From the NCBI GenBank assembly GCA_030739735.1, contig JASLYQ010000027.1, forward strand, positions 1 through 32,030: 32,030 bases of DNA. Reading direction: 5' to 3'. Both the position numbers and the translations under genes were made by a program. Of this stretch, positions 23,379 to 31,613 are shown piece after piece (position 1 is the stretch's first letter; each line of letters starts with the position of its first letter). The stretch is from Alphaproteobacteria bacterium (GTDB lineage Bacteria > Pseudomonadota > Alphaproteobacteria > UBA7887). Below the pieces are notes generated by a model. That model saw only the letters and a program-made list of their open reading frames with translations, was not told the origin of the DNA and made no database searches.

Positions 23379-24428
23379 ATGCGCGGCGTGGTGTTTCTCG
23401 GCGATCGCGAGCTCGAGCTGCAGGAATTTGCCGATCCGACGCCGGGCCCCGGCGAGGTGGTGGTGGAGATCAAGGCCTCCGGCATGTGTGGCAGTGATCT
23501 CAAGTTTTACCGCGCCGCCAAGGACGGCGGTATCGCGGCGCTTGGTCTGGGCGGTGATGGCTCACCAGTCATCGCTGGACACGAGCCCTGCGGTATCGTG
23601 GCTGCTGCTGGCCCCGGGGTCGACGAACCCGAGGCTGTGATCGGCAGTCGCGTCATGGTGCACCACTATGCCGGCTGCGGGTATTGCAGGCACTGCCGCG
23701 TCGGCTGGTCGCAGCTCTGTGGCGAGGGTATCACGGTCTATGGAGTGACCGGCCATGGCGGCCACGCGCCTTACATCAAGGTTCCCGCGCGCACACTGGT
23801 TGCGCTGCCCGAGGCGCTCTCCTTCGAGACGGGCGCGACGATCTCTTGCGGCACTGGCACGGCTTGGGGCGCGTTGCGCCGGCTCGATTTATGCGGGCCG
23901 GACACTATCGCTATCTTCGGCCAGGGTCCTGTTGGGGCGAGTGCGACCCAGCTCGCCGTCGCTATGGGTGCGCGGGTGATCGCGCTCGACGTCTCAGCGG
24001 AGCGGCGCGCGCTGGCCGGCGAGTTTGGCGCCGACGTGGTCATTGACCCGGCTGTGGACGACCCGGTGGACGCGTTGCGCGAGCATACGGGCGGGCGTGG
24101 CGTCGACCTTTCGCTGGACTGCTCGGGCGTTGCAGAGGCGCGTCGTGCCGCGGTACGCGCGGTGCGCACCTGGGGCAAGGCCGCCTTTGTCGGTGAGGGC
24201 GGTGATGTGACGCTGGACGTCAGCCCGGACATGCTGCGCCGCCAGGTCACCATCATCGCCTCTTGGACATTCAGCCGCCACGGCCAAGCCGAATGCGCCG
24301 CCTTCGTGGCCAGCCGCGGCATCGATGTCGACAAACTTTTTAGCCACCGCTGGCAGCTCGACCAGGCGGTCGAAGCCTATCGGCTCTTCGACACCCAGAC
24401 GACCGGCAAGGGTGTTTTTCTAAGTTAA
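23379..24428 (+). CDS. Zinc-dependent alcohol/polyol dehydrogenase
   Basis: Medium-chain dehydrogenase of 349 residues. The catalytic zinc site is Cys37 (GMCGSDLK), His68-Glu69 (AGHEPCG) and a further Cys in ISCGTGTAW. The structural zinc site has four cysteines at 100, 103, 106 and 114 (CGYCRHCRVGWSQLC). The Rossmann motif is IFGQGPVGASATQLA, followed by Asp at the end of strand 2 (IALDVS), which favours NAD+. The substrate may be a polyol, threonine-like or sorbitol-like alcohol and cannot be fixed. ATG 23379 is 26 bases after amtB, so it could be read through from glnK-amtB, an unusual combination. It is followed after 4 bases by a YeeE-type transporter. Confidence 0.9.
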   Translation: MRGVVFLGDRELELQEFADPTPGPGEVVVEIKASGMCGSDLKFYRAAKDGGIAALGLGGDGSPVIAGHEPCGIVAAAGPGVDEPEAVIGSRVMVHHYAGCGYCRHCRVGWSQLCGEGITVYGVTGHGGHAPYIKVPARTLVALPEALSFETGATISCGTGTAWGALRRLDLCGPDTIAIFGQGPVGASATQLAVAMGARVIALDVSAERRALAGEFGADVVIDPAVDDPVDALREHTGGRGVDLSLDCSGVAEARRAAVRAVRTWGKAAFVGEGGDVTLDVSPDMLRRQVTIIASWTFSRHGQAECAAFVASRGIDVDKLFSHRWQLDQAVEAYRLFDTQTTGKGVFLS

Positions 24429-24432
24429 GCAT

Positions 24433-25611
24433 ATGACAGGGAGAAATGCCGAGAGCCGTGCCGGCGTCCAGTGGTGGGCATTGGCAATGGCTTTGGTGGT
24501 GGCGCTGGCGCTTGCCTCGGGCGTCATCGAGTACGGCAGACCAAAACTAGGCCTCTTCACCATCGGCATCGTGCTCGGCGCCACGCTCTATCATGCTGCT
24601 TTTGGGTTTACCGATGCCTGGCGGCGGGCCATGGTCTCCCGCGATCTGTCAGGCGTCACGGCGCAGCTACTCATGCTTGCCGTGGCCATCGTGCTGTTCG
24701 CGCCCGGCCTTGAGCAGGGCGATATTTTCGGGCGCAAGGTCTCCGGCGCCGTGGCGCCGGTCGGCCTGTCAATGGTCTTTGGCGCTTTTCTGTTCGGCAT
24801 CGGCATGCAGCTTGGTAACGGTTGCGCCTCGGGAACGCTTTTCGCGGCGGGCGGCGGCAGCGTTCGTATGGTGCTGGTGCTGGTCTTCTTCTGCGCCGGC
24901 GCTTTTTGGGGCAGTCTTGATTTGCACTGGTGGCACGAACTTCCTGGCATCGGCAGTGTTTCTCTGGGTGAGGGCCTGGGCTGGAAGCTGGCGGTGAGCC
25001 TGGAACTGGTTGCCCTATTGGCGATATGGCTAGCCCTGCGCGTCTTCGTCAACCGTGCCGGGCGGCCCTTGTGGCCGGCCGGTGGCATGCCGCGCACGAC
25101 CTGGCTGCGCGGCCCCTGGCCGCTTCTGTTGGCAGCGCTACTGCTGGCGGGGCTCAACTGGCTGACCCTGGCGACCGCAGGTCATGCCTGGTCGATCACC
25201 TGGGGCTTCTCTCTCTGGGCGGCCAAAGTCGCGGCGGCGCTAGGTTGGGATCCTGCAAGCAGTACATTCTGGGATTCCGGCTTCCAAGCGCGCGCTCTCG
25301 GTGGCTCGCTGCTGCGCGACAACGTCTCAGTGATGAATTTCGGGCTCCTGCTCGGCGCCTTTGCAGCGGCGTCTTTGGCCGGCGCCATGCGGCCCAGCCC
25401 GGGCATCGCCCTGCGCCCACTGCTTGCCGCGGTGATTGGTGGTCTGGCTATGGGCTACGGCGCGCGTCTCGCCTATGGCTGCAATATCGGTGCATTGTTC
25501 TCCGGCATCGCCTCGGGCAGCCTGCACGGCTGGGTCTGGCTGCTAGCCGCGATCCCCGGTAATGCCATTGGCGTCTGGCTGCGCCCTATCTTCAGCCTGC
25601 AGCGCCAATGA
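24433..25611 (+). CDS. YeeE/YedE family sulfur-compound transporter
   Basis: Inner-membrane protein of 392 residues with about ten hydrophobic segments arranged as two related halves. Each half has a conserved Cys motif: GMQLGNGCASGTLFAAGG in the first and LAYGCNIGALFSGIASGS in the second. This pair identifies the YeeE/YedE (TsuA-like) family, in which the cysteines guide thiosulfate or another sulfur anion. The ligand here is not certain. ATG 24433 lies four bases after the alcohol-dehydrogenase stop, so the two are probably one transcript. No thiosulfate-assimilation gene or TusA-like partner is seen next to it. Confidence 0.9.
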   Translation: MTGRNAESRAGVQWWALAMALVVALALASGVIEYGRPKLGLFTIGIVLGATLYHAAFGFTDAWRRAMVSRDLSGVTAQLLMLAVAIVLFAPGLEQGDIFGRKVSGAVAPVGLSMVFGAFLFGIGMQLGNGCASGTLFAAGGGSVRMVLVLVFFCAGAFWGSLDLHWWHELPGIGSVSLGEGLGWKLAVSLELVALLAIWLALRVFVNRAGRPLWPAGGMPRTTWLRGPWPLLLAALLLAGLNWLTLATAGHAWSITWGFSLWAAKVAAALGWDPASSTFWDSGFQARALGGSLLRDNVSVMNFGLLLGAFAAASLAGAMRPSPGIALRPLLAAVIGGLAMGYGARLAYGCNIGALFSGIASGSLHGWVWLLAAIPGNAIGVWLRPIFSLQRQ

Positions 25612-25616
25612 ATCGA

Positions 25617-25661
25617 TGACAGTTACCTTTTCCAACTGGAAACAGATAACTGCTATCAGTT
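25617..25661. repeat. REP-like repeat downstream of the RAYT gene
   Basis: TGACAGTTACC at 25617-25627 differs by one base from TGACAGTCACC at 26391-26401 on the other side of the transposase gene. Around it, CAGTT/AACTG pairs occur twice: 25620-25624 with 25634-25638, and 25648-25652 (AACTG) with 25657-25661 (CAGTT). This gives two small adjacent hairpins, the arrangement expected of REP/BIME elements mobilised by RAYT enzymes. Confidence 0.55.
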
Positions 25662-26340
25662 AAACGTCGTCGTCTTGTAGGCGTCGCTTGGGCTTGCGGC
25701 CGCGTTTGGCGGGGCGCAGGCGCCGACCGCTGGCGGCTTCGAGGCGGTCGAGGAACGGCTCGCTACCGAGCGGCCAGCCGCTGGTCACGTGGCCGCGCAA
25801 GCGAGCCATTTCGACCTCGTCGTCATCGTTGTCGAGATAGCTGGTCCAGTCCGGCACGAGGTTGAGCAACGGCGCCACCTCGACCAAGGCATCGTCGCGG
25901 CCTTCGAGGTGAGCGCGTGCGCTCGACCAGCGCCAGCCCTCCGGTTGCCGCACCAGACCGGCGCGAACCGGATTGCGCTCGACATAGCGTGCCGCCGATG
26001 CCAAATGGCTCTCGTCCATGGCGAAGGAAAGGAAGCGCTCCTGCCAAAGATGTCCACGCCACCCTTTGCGGCGGTTGATCCGCAGGCCATAGGCGCGGTG
26101 CACGGGCGCCAGGGTGCTGCGCAGGCTGTCCTCGCTAGGCGGCACCAGAATCAGGTGCACGTGGTTCGGCATCAGGCAATAGCCCCAGACGGCGCAGCCG
26201 GTCTCCTGGGTGCGTGCGCCAAGGTGCTCGAGATAGGCGCTGTAGTCGTCGGCATCAAAGAAGACGGTTTGCGTGCGGGCGCCGCGCTGCACCACGTGGT
26301 GCGGCAGCCCGGGGACGACCAGTCGAGCTTGGCGTGGCAT
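25660..26340 (-). CDS. REP-associated tyrosine transposase (RAYT, IS200-like Y1 superfamily)
   Basis: Single-copy domesticated relative of IS200/IS605 transposases, 226 residues. It opens MPRQARLVVPGLPHHVVQRG, typical of RAYTs. The HUH metal motif is MPNHVHLIL (His60, His62) and the nucleophile is Tyr119 in ARYVERNPVRAGLV, the family-defining segment. The C-terminal extension is basic (GRRLRPAKRGRKPKRRLQ) and likely binds DNA. ATG 26340 is preferred over GTG 26352 because family members begin MPR. The enzyme nicks single-stranded REP hairpins. Short matching repeats lie on both sides (25617-25661 and 26387-26403), and no IS200-type accessory orfB is present. Confidence 0.92.
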   Translation of the reverse strand: MPRQARLVVPGLPHHVVQRGARTQTVFFDADDYSAYLEHLGARTQETGCAVWGYCLMPNHVHLILVPPSEDSLRSTLAPVHRAYGLRINRRKGWRGHLWQERFLSFAMDESHLASAARYVERNPVRAGLVRQPEGWRWSSARAHLEGRDDALVEVAPLLNLVPDWTSYLDNDDDEVEMARLRGHVTSGWPLGSEPFLDRLEAASGRRLRPAKRGRKPKRRLQDDDV

Positions 26341-26386
26341 GCTACGGAACACCTTGTGTTGGCTAGTATGCGCAGCTTAGCATAAT

Positions 26387-26403
26387 TTGGTGACAGTCAC
26401 CAA
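26387..26403. repeat. REP-like perfect palindrome upstream of the RAYT gene
   Basis: TTGGTGAC-A-GTCACCAA is a perfect 8-bp palindrome around one base. It lies between the RAYT start and the end of the Atm1-type exporter gene. Its TGACAGTCACC core is nearly repeated at 25617-25627 downstream of RAYT. It is probably a recognition element for the neighbouring transposase, or a terminator for the exporter gene, since it follows that gene on the minus strand. Confidence 0.6.
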
Positions 26404-26433
26404 TTCGAGTGAGAAATAGAAAACGTTCTCCGG

Positions 26434-28275
26434 TTAATTGCTCTCTTCCAGCTCGAGCAGCCGCTCGGCCATGCGTGCGGTTTCCTGTTGGCGGGCCCAC
26501 ATCTCGGCGTAGAGGCCGCCGGCGGAGAGCAGGTCCGGGTGGCGGCCGCGCTCGACGATGTGGCCCTTGTCGAGCACCAGGATCTCGTCGGCATCGACGA
26601 CGGTCGAGAGTCGGTGGGCGACCATAAGCGTCGTATGCCCCCGGCTGACCTCGCGTAGGTTCGTCTGGATTTCCTTCTCGGTCGCTGTATCGAGCGCTGA
26701 GGTTGCCTCGTCGAAGACGAGGATACGCGGCGCCTTGAGCAGCATGCGGGCGATGGCGACGCGCTGCTTCTCGCCGCCCGAGAGTTTAAGTCCGCGCTCG
26801 CCAACCAGCGACTCATAGCCGTCTGACAGCTCTGCGATAAAACGGTCGATATGCGCTAGGCGTGCGACCTCGGCCACCTCGGTCTCCGAGCAGTCCGGGC
26901 GCGCATAGGCGATGTTGTAGAGAATACTGTCGTTAAACAGCACCGTGTCCTGGGGAACGATGCCGATGGCGGCGCGCAGGGAGGCTTGGCTGACATGCGC
27001 GATGTCCTGGCCATCTATGGTGATGCGCCCGGCATTCACCTCGTAGAAGCGAAAGAGCAGCCGGGAGATGGTTGACTTGCCCCCACCGCTTGGCCCGACG
27101 ATGGCGAGCGTGTTGCCGGGCATGACCGTGAACGAGATGTCGTGCAGGATAGCCCGCTCGCTGTCATAGGCAAAATCGACGCCCTCGAAGGCAACCGCGC
27201 CGTCGCGGACCGTAAGTGCCGGGGCATCCGGCGCGTCAGTGATCTCGGGGCGCTTGCCGAGCAGCTGGAACATGCGCTCCATGTCGATCAGCGATTGGCG
27301 AATCTGGCGGTAGACGAAGCCGAGTAAGCCGAGTGGCTGATAGAGTTGCAGCATAAAGGCGTTGATGGCGACCAACTCGCCGATGCGCATCTCGCCGACT
27401 GCTACGGAATTTCCGGCGATTAGCAAGACAACAGTCATGCCGCATGCCGTGACCACACCCTGGCCTATATTGAGTAATGAAAGGGATACTTTGGTGCGTA
27501 CCGCTGCATTCTGATAGGCGTGCAGGGAGTTATTGTAACGGCAAGCCTCATGGTCTTCGTTGCTAAAATATTTTACTGTTTCATAATTGAGCAAACTATC
27601 AATGGCCTTAGTATTAGCGAGTTCATCATTATCGTTCATGCTTCGAATAAACTTGGTGCGCCACTCGGTAACAAAGAAGGTGAAGCCAATATAGGCGATA
27701 ACGGACACCGCCGTGATCAGGGCATAGACGGCGTCATAGTTCCAGAGCATGACGCCGACCACGAGGCCGATCTCGAGCAGCGTTGGCAACACGTTGAAGA
27801 GCATGAAGGTGAGCAGAAACTCGATACCCTTGGTGCCGCGCTCGATGACACGGCTAAGTCCGCCCGTGCGTCGGTCGAGATGAAAGCGGAGTGACAGCCC
27901 ATGCAGCTTGCGGAAGGTCTTCAGCGCCACTTCGCGGATCGCCTGTTGCGCGACTTTGGCAAAGACTGCATCGCGCAATTCGCCGAAAGAGACTGACAAT
28001 AGACGTGCCAGGCCAAATGCGACAATCAGTGCAATAGGCACTGTCACTACGCTCATGCCTTCTCCCTCGAGCCCGTTAACGATGCGGCCGAGTAGTAGCG
28101 GAACCTGGATGACAGCGATCTTGGCGCCGATCAGGAATAACATGGCGATGACCACGCGTACCTTGAGATCGAGCCGACCGGCAGGCCAGAGATAGGGCAG
28201 AAGGGTGGCGATGATGTGAAGGTCGTTACGCTTCGGCGCCACGGCGTCCGATGGCGCGGGCGCGGCCGGCCTCAT
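26434..28275 (-). CDS. Atm1-type ABC exporter (fused permease-ATPase)
   Basis: Half-transporter of 613 residues forming a homodimer in the inner membrane. Mitochondrial and bacterial Atm1 proteins export glutathione-bound sulfur species or metals. Six membrane helices (about residues 38-325) include the diagnostic NYETVKYFSNE at 230-240. The ATPase has Walker A GPSGGGKST (394-402), signature LSGGE (498-502), Walker B ILVFDE (518-523) and the H-loop in VAHRLST. ATG 28275 overlaps the LysM-protein stop (ATGA), so translation is coupled. An in-frame extension upstream to 28413 overlaps the LysM gene and is not protein-like. A stretch at 27540-27642, covering the NYETVKYF segment, uses markedly AT-rich codons compared with the flanks. 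Confidence 0.94.
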   Translation of the reverse strand: MRPAAPAPSDAVAPKRNDLHIIATLLPYLWPAGRLDLKVRVVIAMLFLIGAKIAVIQVPLLLGRIVNGLEGEGMSVVTVPIALIVAFGLARLLSVSFGELRDAVFAKVAQQAIREVALKTFRKLHGLSLRFHLDRRTGGLSRVIERGTKGIEFLLTFMLFNVLPTLLEIGLVVGVMLWNYDAVYALITAVSVIAYIGFTFFVTEWRTKFIRSMNDNDELANTKAIDSLLNYETVKYFSNEDHEACRYNNSLHAYQNAAVRTKVSLSLLNIGQGVVTACGMTVVLLIAGNSVAVGEMRIGELVAINAFMLQLYQPLGLLGFVYRQIRQSLIDMERMFQLLGKRPEITDAPDAPALTVRDGAVAFEGVDFAYDSERAILHDISFTVMPGNTLAIVGPSGGGKSTISRLLFRFYEVNAGRITIDGQDIAHVSQASLRAAIGIVPQDTVLFNDSILYNIAYARPDCSETEVAEVARLAHIDRFIAELSDGYESLVGERGLKLSGGEKQRVAIARMLLKAPRILVFDEATSALDTATEKEIQTNLREVSRGHTTLMVAHRLSTVVDADEILVLDKGHIVERGRHPDLLSAGGLYAEMWARQQETARMAERLLELEESN

Positions 28276-29531
28276 TCGTCGTCGGGTGGGGTCGGCACTA
28301 GAAAAATCTGGCCAGGATAGATTAGGCTCGGCTCGTTGATCTGGTCGCGATTGGCCTGGTAAATGATGGTGTGCTGGACACCGCGGCCATAGATGCGTCG
28401 GGCGATTCGCCAAAGGCTATTGCCCGGCTGCACGACCACTAGTCCTTCGGCGATGTTGGTTTCTGTCACATCGGCCATGGTAAACGGCGTCTGGATGCGC
28501 GAGACGATGACCCCGCCGTCGTTAAGCTGATCGACGCGCAGGGTATACAAGCCGTGTTTGACGGTCTCCTCGGGTACGATAGTCCAATCGCCAGCGCTAG
28601 TAGCGTGGGTGCTGCCGACGTCCTGCTTGTCAAGGTAGGCAGCGATCTTGTTTTTCGGCAGGGCGCGACCGCTGATGGCGAAATTTCCGACTTCGTCATA
28701 GGTGACGCTGTCTAGGCTGAGGCCATGGGCGCCCTCGATGCCGTACCCGAGCTCGCCGTTCTGCATTAGGCGCGCGATGCCGGTATTGCCGCGCGGCAGG
28801 GATACGGCGACGGGGTCATGGTCGATGTCGCTCGGCGCGACTTTAGCGGTTCCGGGTACGTGCACCATGACGCTTTCCGACAGCACATCAGTGCCCGCCT
28901 CGCCGCGTGCGGCGAGGCTGAGCTCGCGGCTACCCGACGGCAAGGGCGTGTCCGTGATAACCACCCATTCGCCGCGGGCGTTGGCTAGTGCGTTGCCGAC
29001 CACGTCATCGCCGTCCATCACAGAGACGGATGCGCCTGGCTCGGCCCGGCCTTCGAAAACGCTGTGGCCGTCTGCGGCGATGAGCACAGTGCCGAAGCTC
29101 GGCGCTGTTAAGTCGAGCGCCCGCGGTCGTACTTCTGCTGGCGGCAGTGCGGCAGCAGCATTCGGTTCCACCGCCACCTCCGGCTCTTGGGGCTCGGGCT
29201 CTACCGTGCCCTCGGGCTTGGCAGCAGTCTCGGAATCTGCCGAATCGGTTTCGCCTTCGCTATTGGCATTTGTTGAGGCTATATTGGCGTTGCGGCCCGC
29301 AGGCTCGTCGGTTGTTTCACGCGGCTCTCTTACTGGCGGTGTTGGCTCAGATTCGGCTTCGGCAGGGGGTACCACCTGGACATCCGCATCCGACTCGGGT
29401 GCGATCGCGGCGATTCGCACTGGGGCAGTGGTGTCGCCCGGCGCGCCAACCTGCTCGAGAATGGTATAGACGATGACCGCGCCTCCCGTGAGCACGGCTG
29501 TAGCAATGATAATCAACAACGGACGTTGCAC
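28272..29531 (-). CDS. LysM-domain protein with membrane anchor and Pro/Glu-rich linker
   Basis: Envelope protein of 419 residues from GTG 29531. One N-terminal membrane segment (PLLIIIATAVLTGGAVIVYT) is followed by a long Ala/Pro/Glu-rich linker (about residues 35-140), then two or three Ig-like repeats (VFEGRAEPGASVSVMDGDD and GNFAISGRALPKNKIAAYL). A C-terminal LysM domain (VVVQPGNSLWRIARRIYGRG, ending YPGQIFLVP) binds peptidoglycan. GTG 29531 has GGGAG 8 bases before it. GTG 29585 would add 18 residues but has no properly spaced ribosome site. It overlaps the Atm1-type gene by four bases and diverges from the LOG gene, sharing a short promoter region. Such proteins are common in alphaproteobacteria; the exact role is unknown. 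Confidence 0.85.
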   Translation of the reverse strand: MQRPLLIIIATAVLTGGAVIVYTILEQVGAPGDTTAPVRIAAIAPESDADVQVVPPAEAESEPTPPVREPRETTDEPAGRNANIASTNANSEGETDSADSETAAKPEGTVEPEPQEPEVAVEPNAAAALPPAEVRPRALDLTAPSFGTVLIAADGHSVFEGRAEPGASVSVMDGDDVVGNALANARGEWVVITDTPLPSGSRELSLAARGEAGTDVLSESVMVHVPGTAKVAPSDIDHDPVAVSLPRGNTGIARLMQNGELGYGIEGAHGLSLDSVTYDEVGNFAISGRALPKNKIAAYLDKQDVGSTHATSAGDWTIVPEETVKHGLYTLRVDQLNDGGVIVSRIQTPFTMADVTETNIAEGLVVVQPGNSLWRIARRIYGRGVQHTIIYQANRDQINEPSLIYPGQIFLVPTPPDDE

Positions 29532-29616
29532 AGGCAGGCTCCCTGCTGCTGCATTGACGGCACCTGAGAGACTAATATGGTGCACACCTTACTGCAATCT
29601 TAACCGGAAAGCCCAA

Positions 29617-30201
29617 GTGTCTCAGATTCAATCGCTTTGTGTGTTTTGCGGATCGCAGGTCGGCGAGGGGCCGACAGCGGCGGTGCTCGCCGCGGCGCTA
29701 GGGCAGGCCTGTGCCGTGCGCGGCATCGAGCTGATACAAGGCGGTGGCGCCATCGGCCTGATGGGTGTGGTGGCGGATGCCGCCAAGGCGGCTGGCGGGC
29801 GGGTAACGGGAATAATTCCTGATTTTCTTGAGCGGCCCGAGATTGCCCATCAGGGTCTTGACGAACTCGTGATCGTCAACAGCATGCATGCGCGTAAGCA
29901 ACGCATGTTCGCCTATGCCGATGCCTTTGCTGTCTTGCCGGGTGGTATCGGCACGCTCGACGAAATGGTCGAGATCGTGACCTGGAAGCAACTGCGTCAG
30001 CACGATAAGCCGGTGTTACTGGTCGATCCAGAAAACTACTGGGCGCCCTTTCAGACGCTCATCGCGCACATTGTCGCCCATGGCTTTGCCCCTGCCGATA
30101 CAGCTGCGTTGTACCAGGTTGTGGACAGCGTAGATGCGCTATTCGCGGCGCTTTCTGAGACGCGCATGGCGCATCTGGTGGGCGATCCGGAGCGTTTATA
30201 G
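29617..30201 (+). CDS. LOG-family protein (cytokinin-riboside monophosphate phosphoribohydrolase-like)
   Basis: Rossmann-fold protein of 194 residues, formerly called lysine decarboxylase-like. It carries the paired LOG signatures MHARK (90-94) and PGGIGTLDE (108-116), plus the nucleotide-loop [12 protein letters not shown] near the start. LOG enzymes release adenine-type bases from nucleoside 5'-monophosphates. In bacteria the substrate is often AMP rather than a cytokinin. The GTG at 29617 fits the family N-terminus, with GGAAAG upstream; the frame is open further upstream but that part is not LOG-like. It lies divergent to the LysM gene and 80 bases before icd. Confidence 0.92.
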   Translation: MSQIQSLCVFCGSQVGEGPTAAVLAAALGQACAVRGIELIQGGGAIGLMGVVADAAKAAGGRVTGIIPDFLERPEIAHQGLDELVIVNSMHARKQRMFAYADAFAVLPGGIGTLDEMVEIVTWKQLRQHDKPVLLVDPENYWAPFQTLIAHIVAHGFAPADTAALYQVVDSVDALFAALSETRMAHLVGDPERL

Positions 30202-30281
30202 GTCTCAACTCTGGGCAAGGTCCGATGGCCTTGATATGGTCCGCGTCGCCCCCTGAAACATACTCTCCGGAGATCCCCCGT

Positions 30282-31496
30282 ATGGCTAAGATCAAGGTCG
30301 CGAATCCGATTGTTGAGCTTGATGGCGATGAGATGACGCGCATCATCTGGCATTTCATTAAAGACAAACTGATTCTTCCTTACCTGGACCTTGAGCTGAA
30401 ATATTTTGATCTCAGCATTGAGGCACGGGACGCGACCGACGATCAGATCACCGTGGATGCGGCCGAAGCGATTAAAGTTCATGGTGTCGGTGTCAAATGT
30501 GCCACTATTACGCCCGACGAGGAGCGGGTTGAGGAGTTCGAGCTCAACCGTATGTACCGCTCGCCCAACGGCACTATCCGTAACATTCTCGGCGGTACCG
30601 TGTTTCGCCAGCCGATCATCTGCAAGAATGTGCCGCGCCTAGTGCCGGGTTGGACCCAGCCGATTGTCATAGGTCGTCACGCTTTTGGTGATCAGTATCG
30701 TGCTACTGATTTTGTTGTACCAGGCAAGGGAAAACTGACCATGCGTTTCGAGCCGGAGGATGGTGGCAAAGCGCAGGATTTCACCATCTTCGACTTTCCT
30801 GGCGGCGGCATCGCGATGGGCATGTACAATCTTGACGACTCGATCCGCGGCTTTGCTCGCGCCTGCCTTAATTACGGTCTCGACCTCGGATGGCCGGTCT
30901 ATATGTCGACTAAGAATACCATCCTTAAGGCCTATGACGGGCGTTTCAAGGACCTCTTCCAGGAGGTCTACGACAACGAGTTCACCGACAAGTTCGCCGC
31001 CGCCGGTCTGACCTACGAGCACCGTCTGATCGACGACATGGTGGCCTGCGCACTGAAGTGGGAGGGCGGTTTCGTCTGGGCCTGCAAGAACTACGACGGC
31101 GATGTGCAGTCGGACACCGTGGCCCAGGGCTTTGGCTCGTTGGGGCTGATGACCTCGGTGCTGCTCACCCCCGACGGCAAGACCGTCGAGGCCGAGGCGG
31201 CGCACGGTACCGTCACACGCCATTATCGCCAGCATCAGCAGGGCAAGGAAACTTCGACCAATCCCATCGCTTCGATTTTTGCTTGGACGCGGGGACTCAG
31301 CTATCGCGGGCGCTTCGACGACACGCCGTCCGTCGTGTATTTTGCCGAGACACTGGAACGCGTCTGCGTTGACACGGTCGAGTCCGGAAAGATGACCAAA
31401 GATCTCGCCATCCTCATTGGTCCGGACCAGGGTTGGCTGACTACTAACGGCTTCCTCGACGCGCTGGATACCAATCTTCAAGCCGCTATGGGCTGA
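30282..31496 (+). CDS. icd: NADP-dependent isocitrate dehydrogenase
   Basis: TCA-cycle enzyme that oxidatively decarboxylates isocitrate to 2-oxoglutarate, making NADPH; a cytosolic homodimer of 404 residues. It belongs to the eukaryote-like subfamily II. Evidence is the start [19 protein letters not shown], the substrate stretch [18 protein letters not shown], the Mg/isocitrate region [16 protein letters not shown] and [20 protein letters not shown]. The coenzyme loop [20 protein letters not shown] carries Arg/His residues expected for NADP. CGGAGA lies 9 bases before ATG 30282. No phosphorylation-type control (aceK) is expected for this subfamily. Its product links to the GlnK signal because 2-oxoglutarate is the P-II ligand. 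Confidence 0.97.
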   Translation: MAKIKVANPIVELDGDEMTRIIWHFIKDKLILPYLDLELKYFDLSIEARDATDDQITVDAAEAIKVHGVGVKCATITPDEERVEEFELNRMYRSPNGTIRNILGGTVFRQPIICKNVPRLVPGWTQPIVIGRHAFGDQYRATDFVVPGKGKLTMRFEPEDGGKAQDFTIFDFPGGGIAMGMYNLDDSIRGFARACLNYGLDLGWPVYMSTKNTILKAYDGRFKDLFQEVYDNEFTDKFAAAGLTYEHRLIDDMVACALKWEGGFVWACKNYDGDVQSDTVAQGFGSLGLMTSVLLTPDGKTVEAEAAHGTVTRHYRQHQQGKETSTNPIASIFAWTRGLSYRGRFDDTPSVVYFAETLERVCVDTVESGKMTKDLAILIGPDQGWLTTNGFLDALDTNLQAAMG

Positions 31497-31544
31497 AAAT
31501 GATCTAGGGCGCCCAGGGTGTAGACTTTCTACGGTACCAAGCTC

Positions 31545-31564
31545 CGAAAATGGCGGAATTTTCG
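31545..31564. terminator. Hairpin after icd
   Basis: CGAAAAT (31545-31551) pairs perfectly with ATTTTCG (31558-31564) around a 6-base loop. It lies 49 bases after the icd stop. The stem itself ends in TTTT but no U-run follows, so it is at best a weak terminator. Confidence 0.3.
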
Positions 31565-31613
31565 CACGTGTTCACCCATAGTGAGTGACGGCTATATCGC
31601 GGGAGGAAGCTCT

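Noticed and set aside
28702-29469. 255-codon plus-strand frame opposite the LysM gene
   Set aside because: Ser/Ala-rich mirror of the Pro/Glu-rich linker; the minus strand carries the clear LysM domain.
30639-31481. 280-codon minus-strand frame opposite icd
   Set aside because: Antisense to an unmistakable isocitrate dehydrogenase; no motifs.
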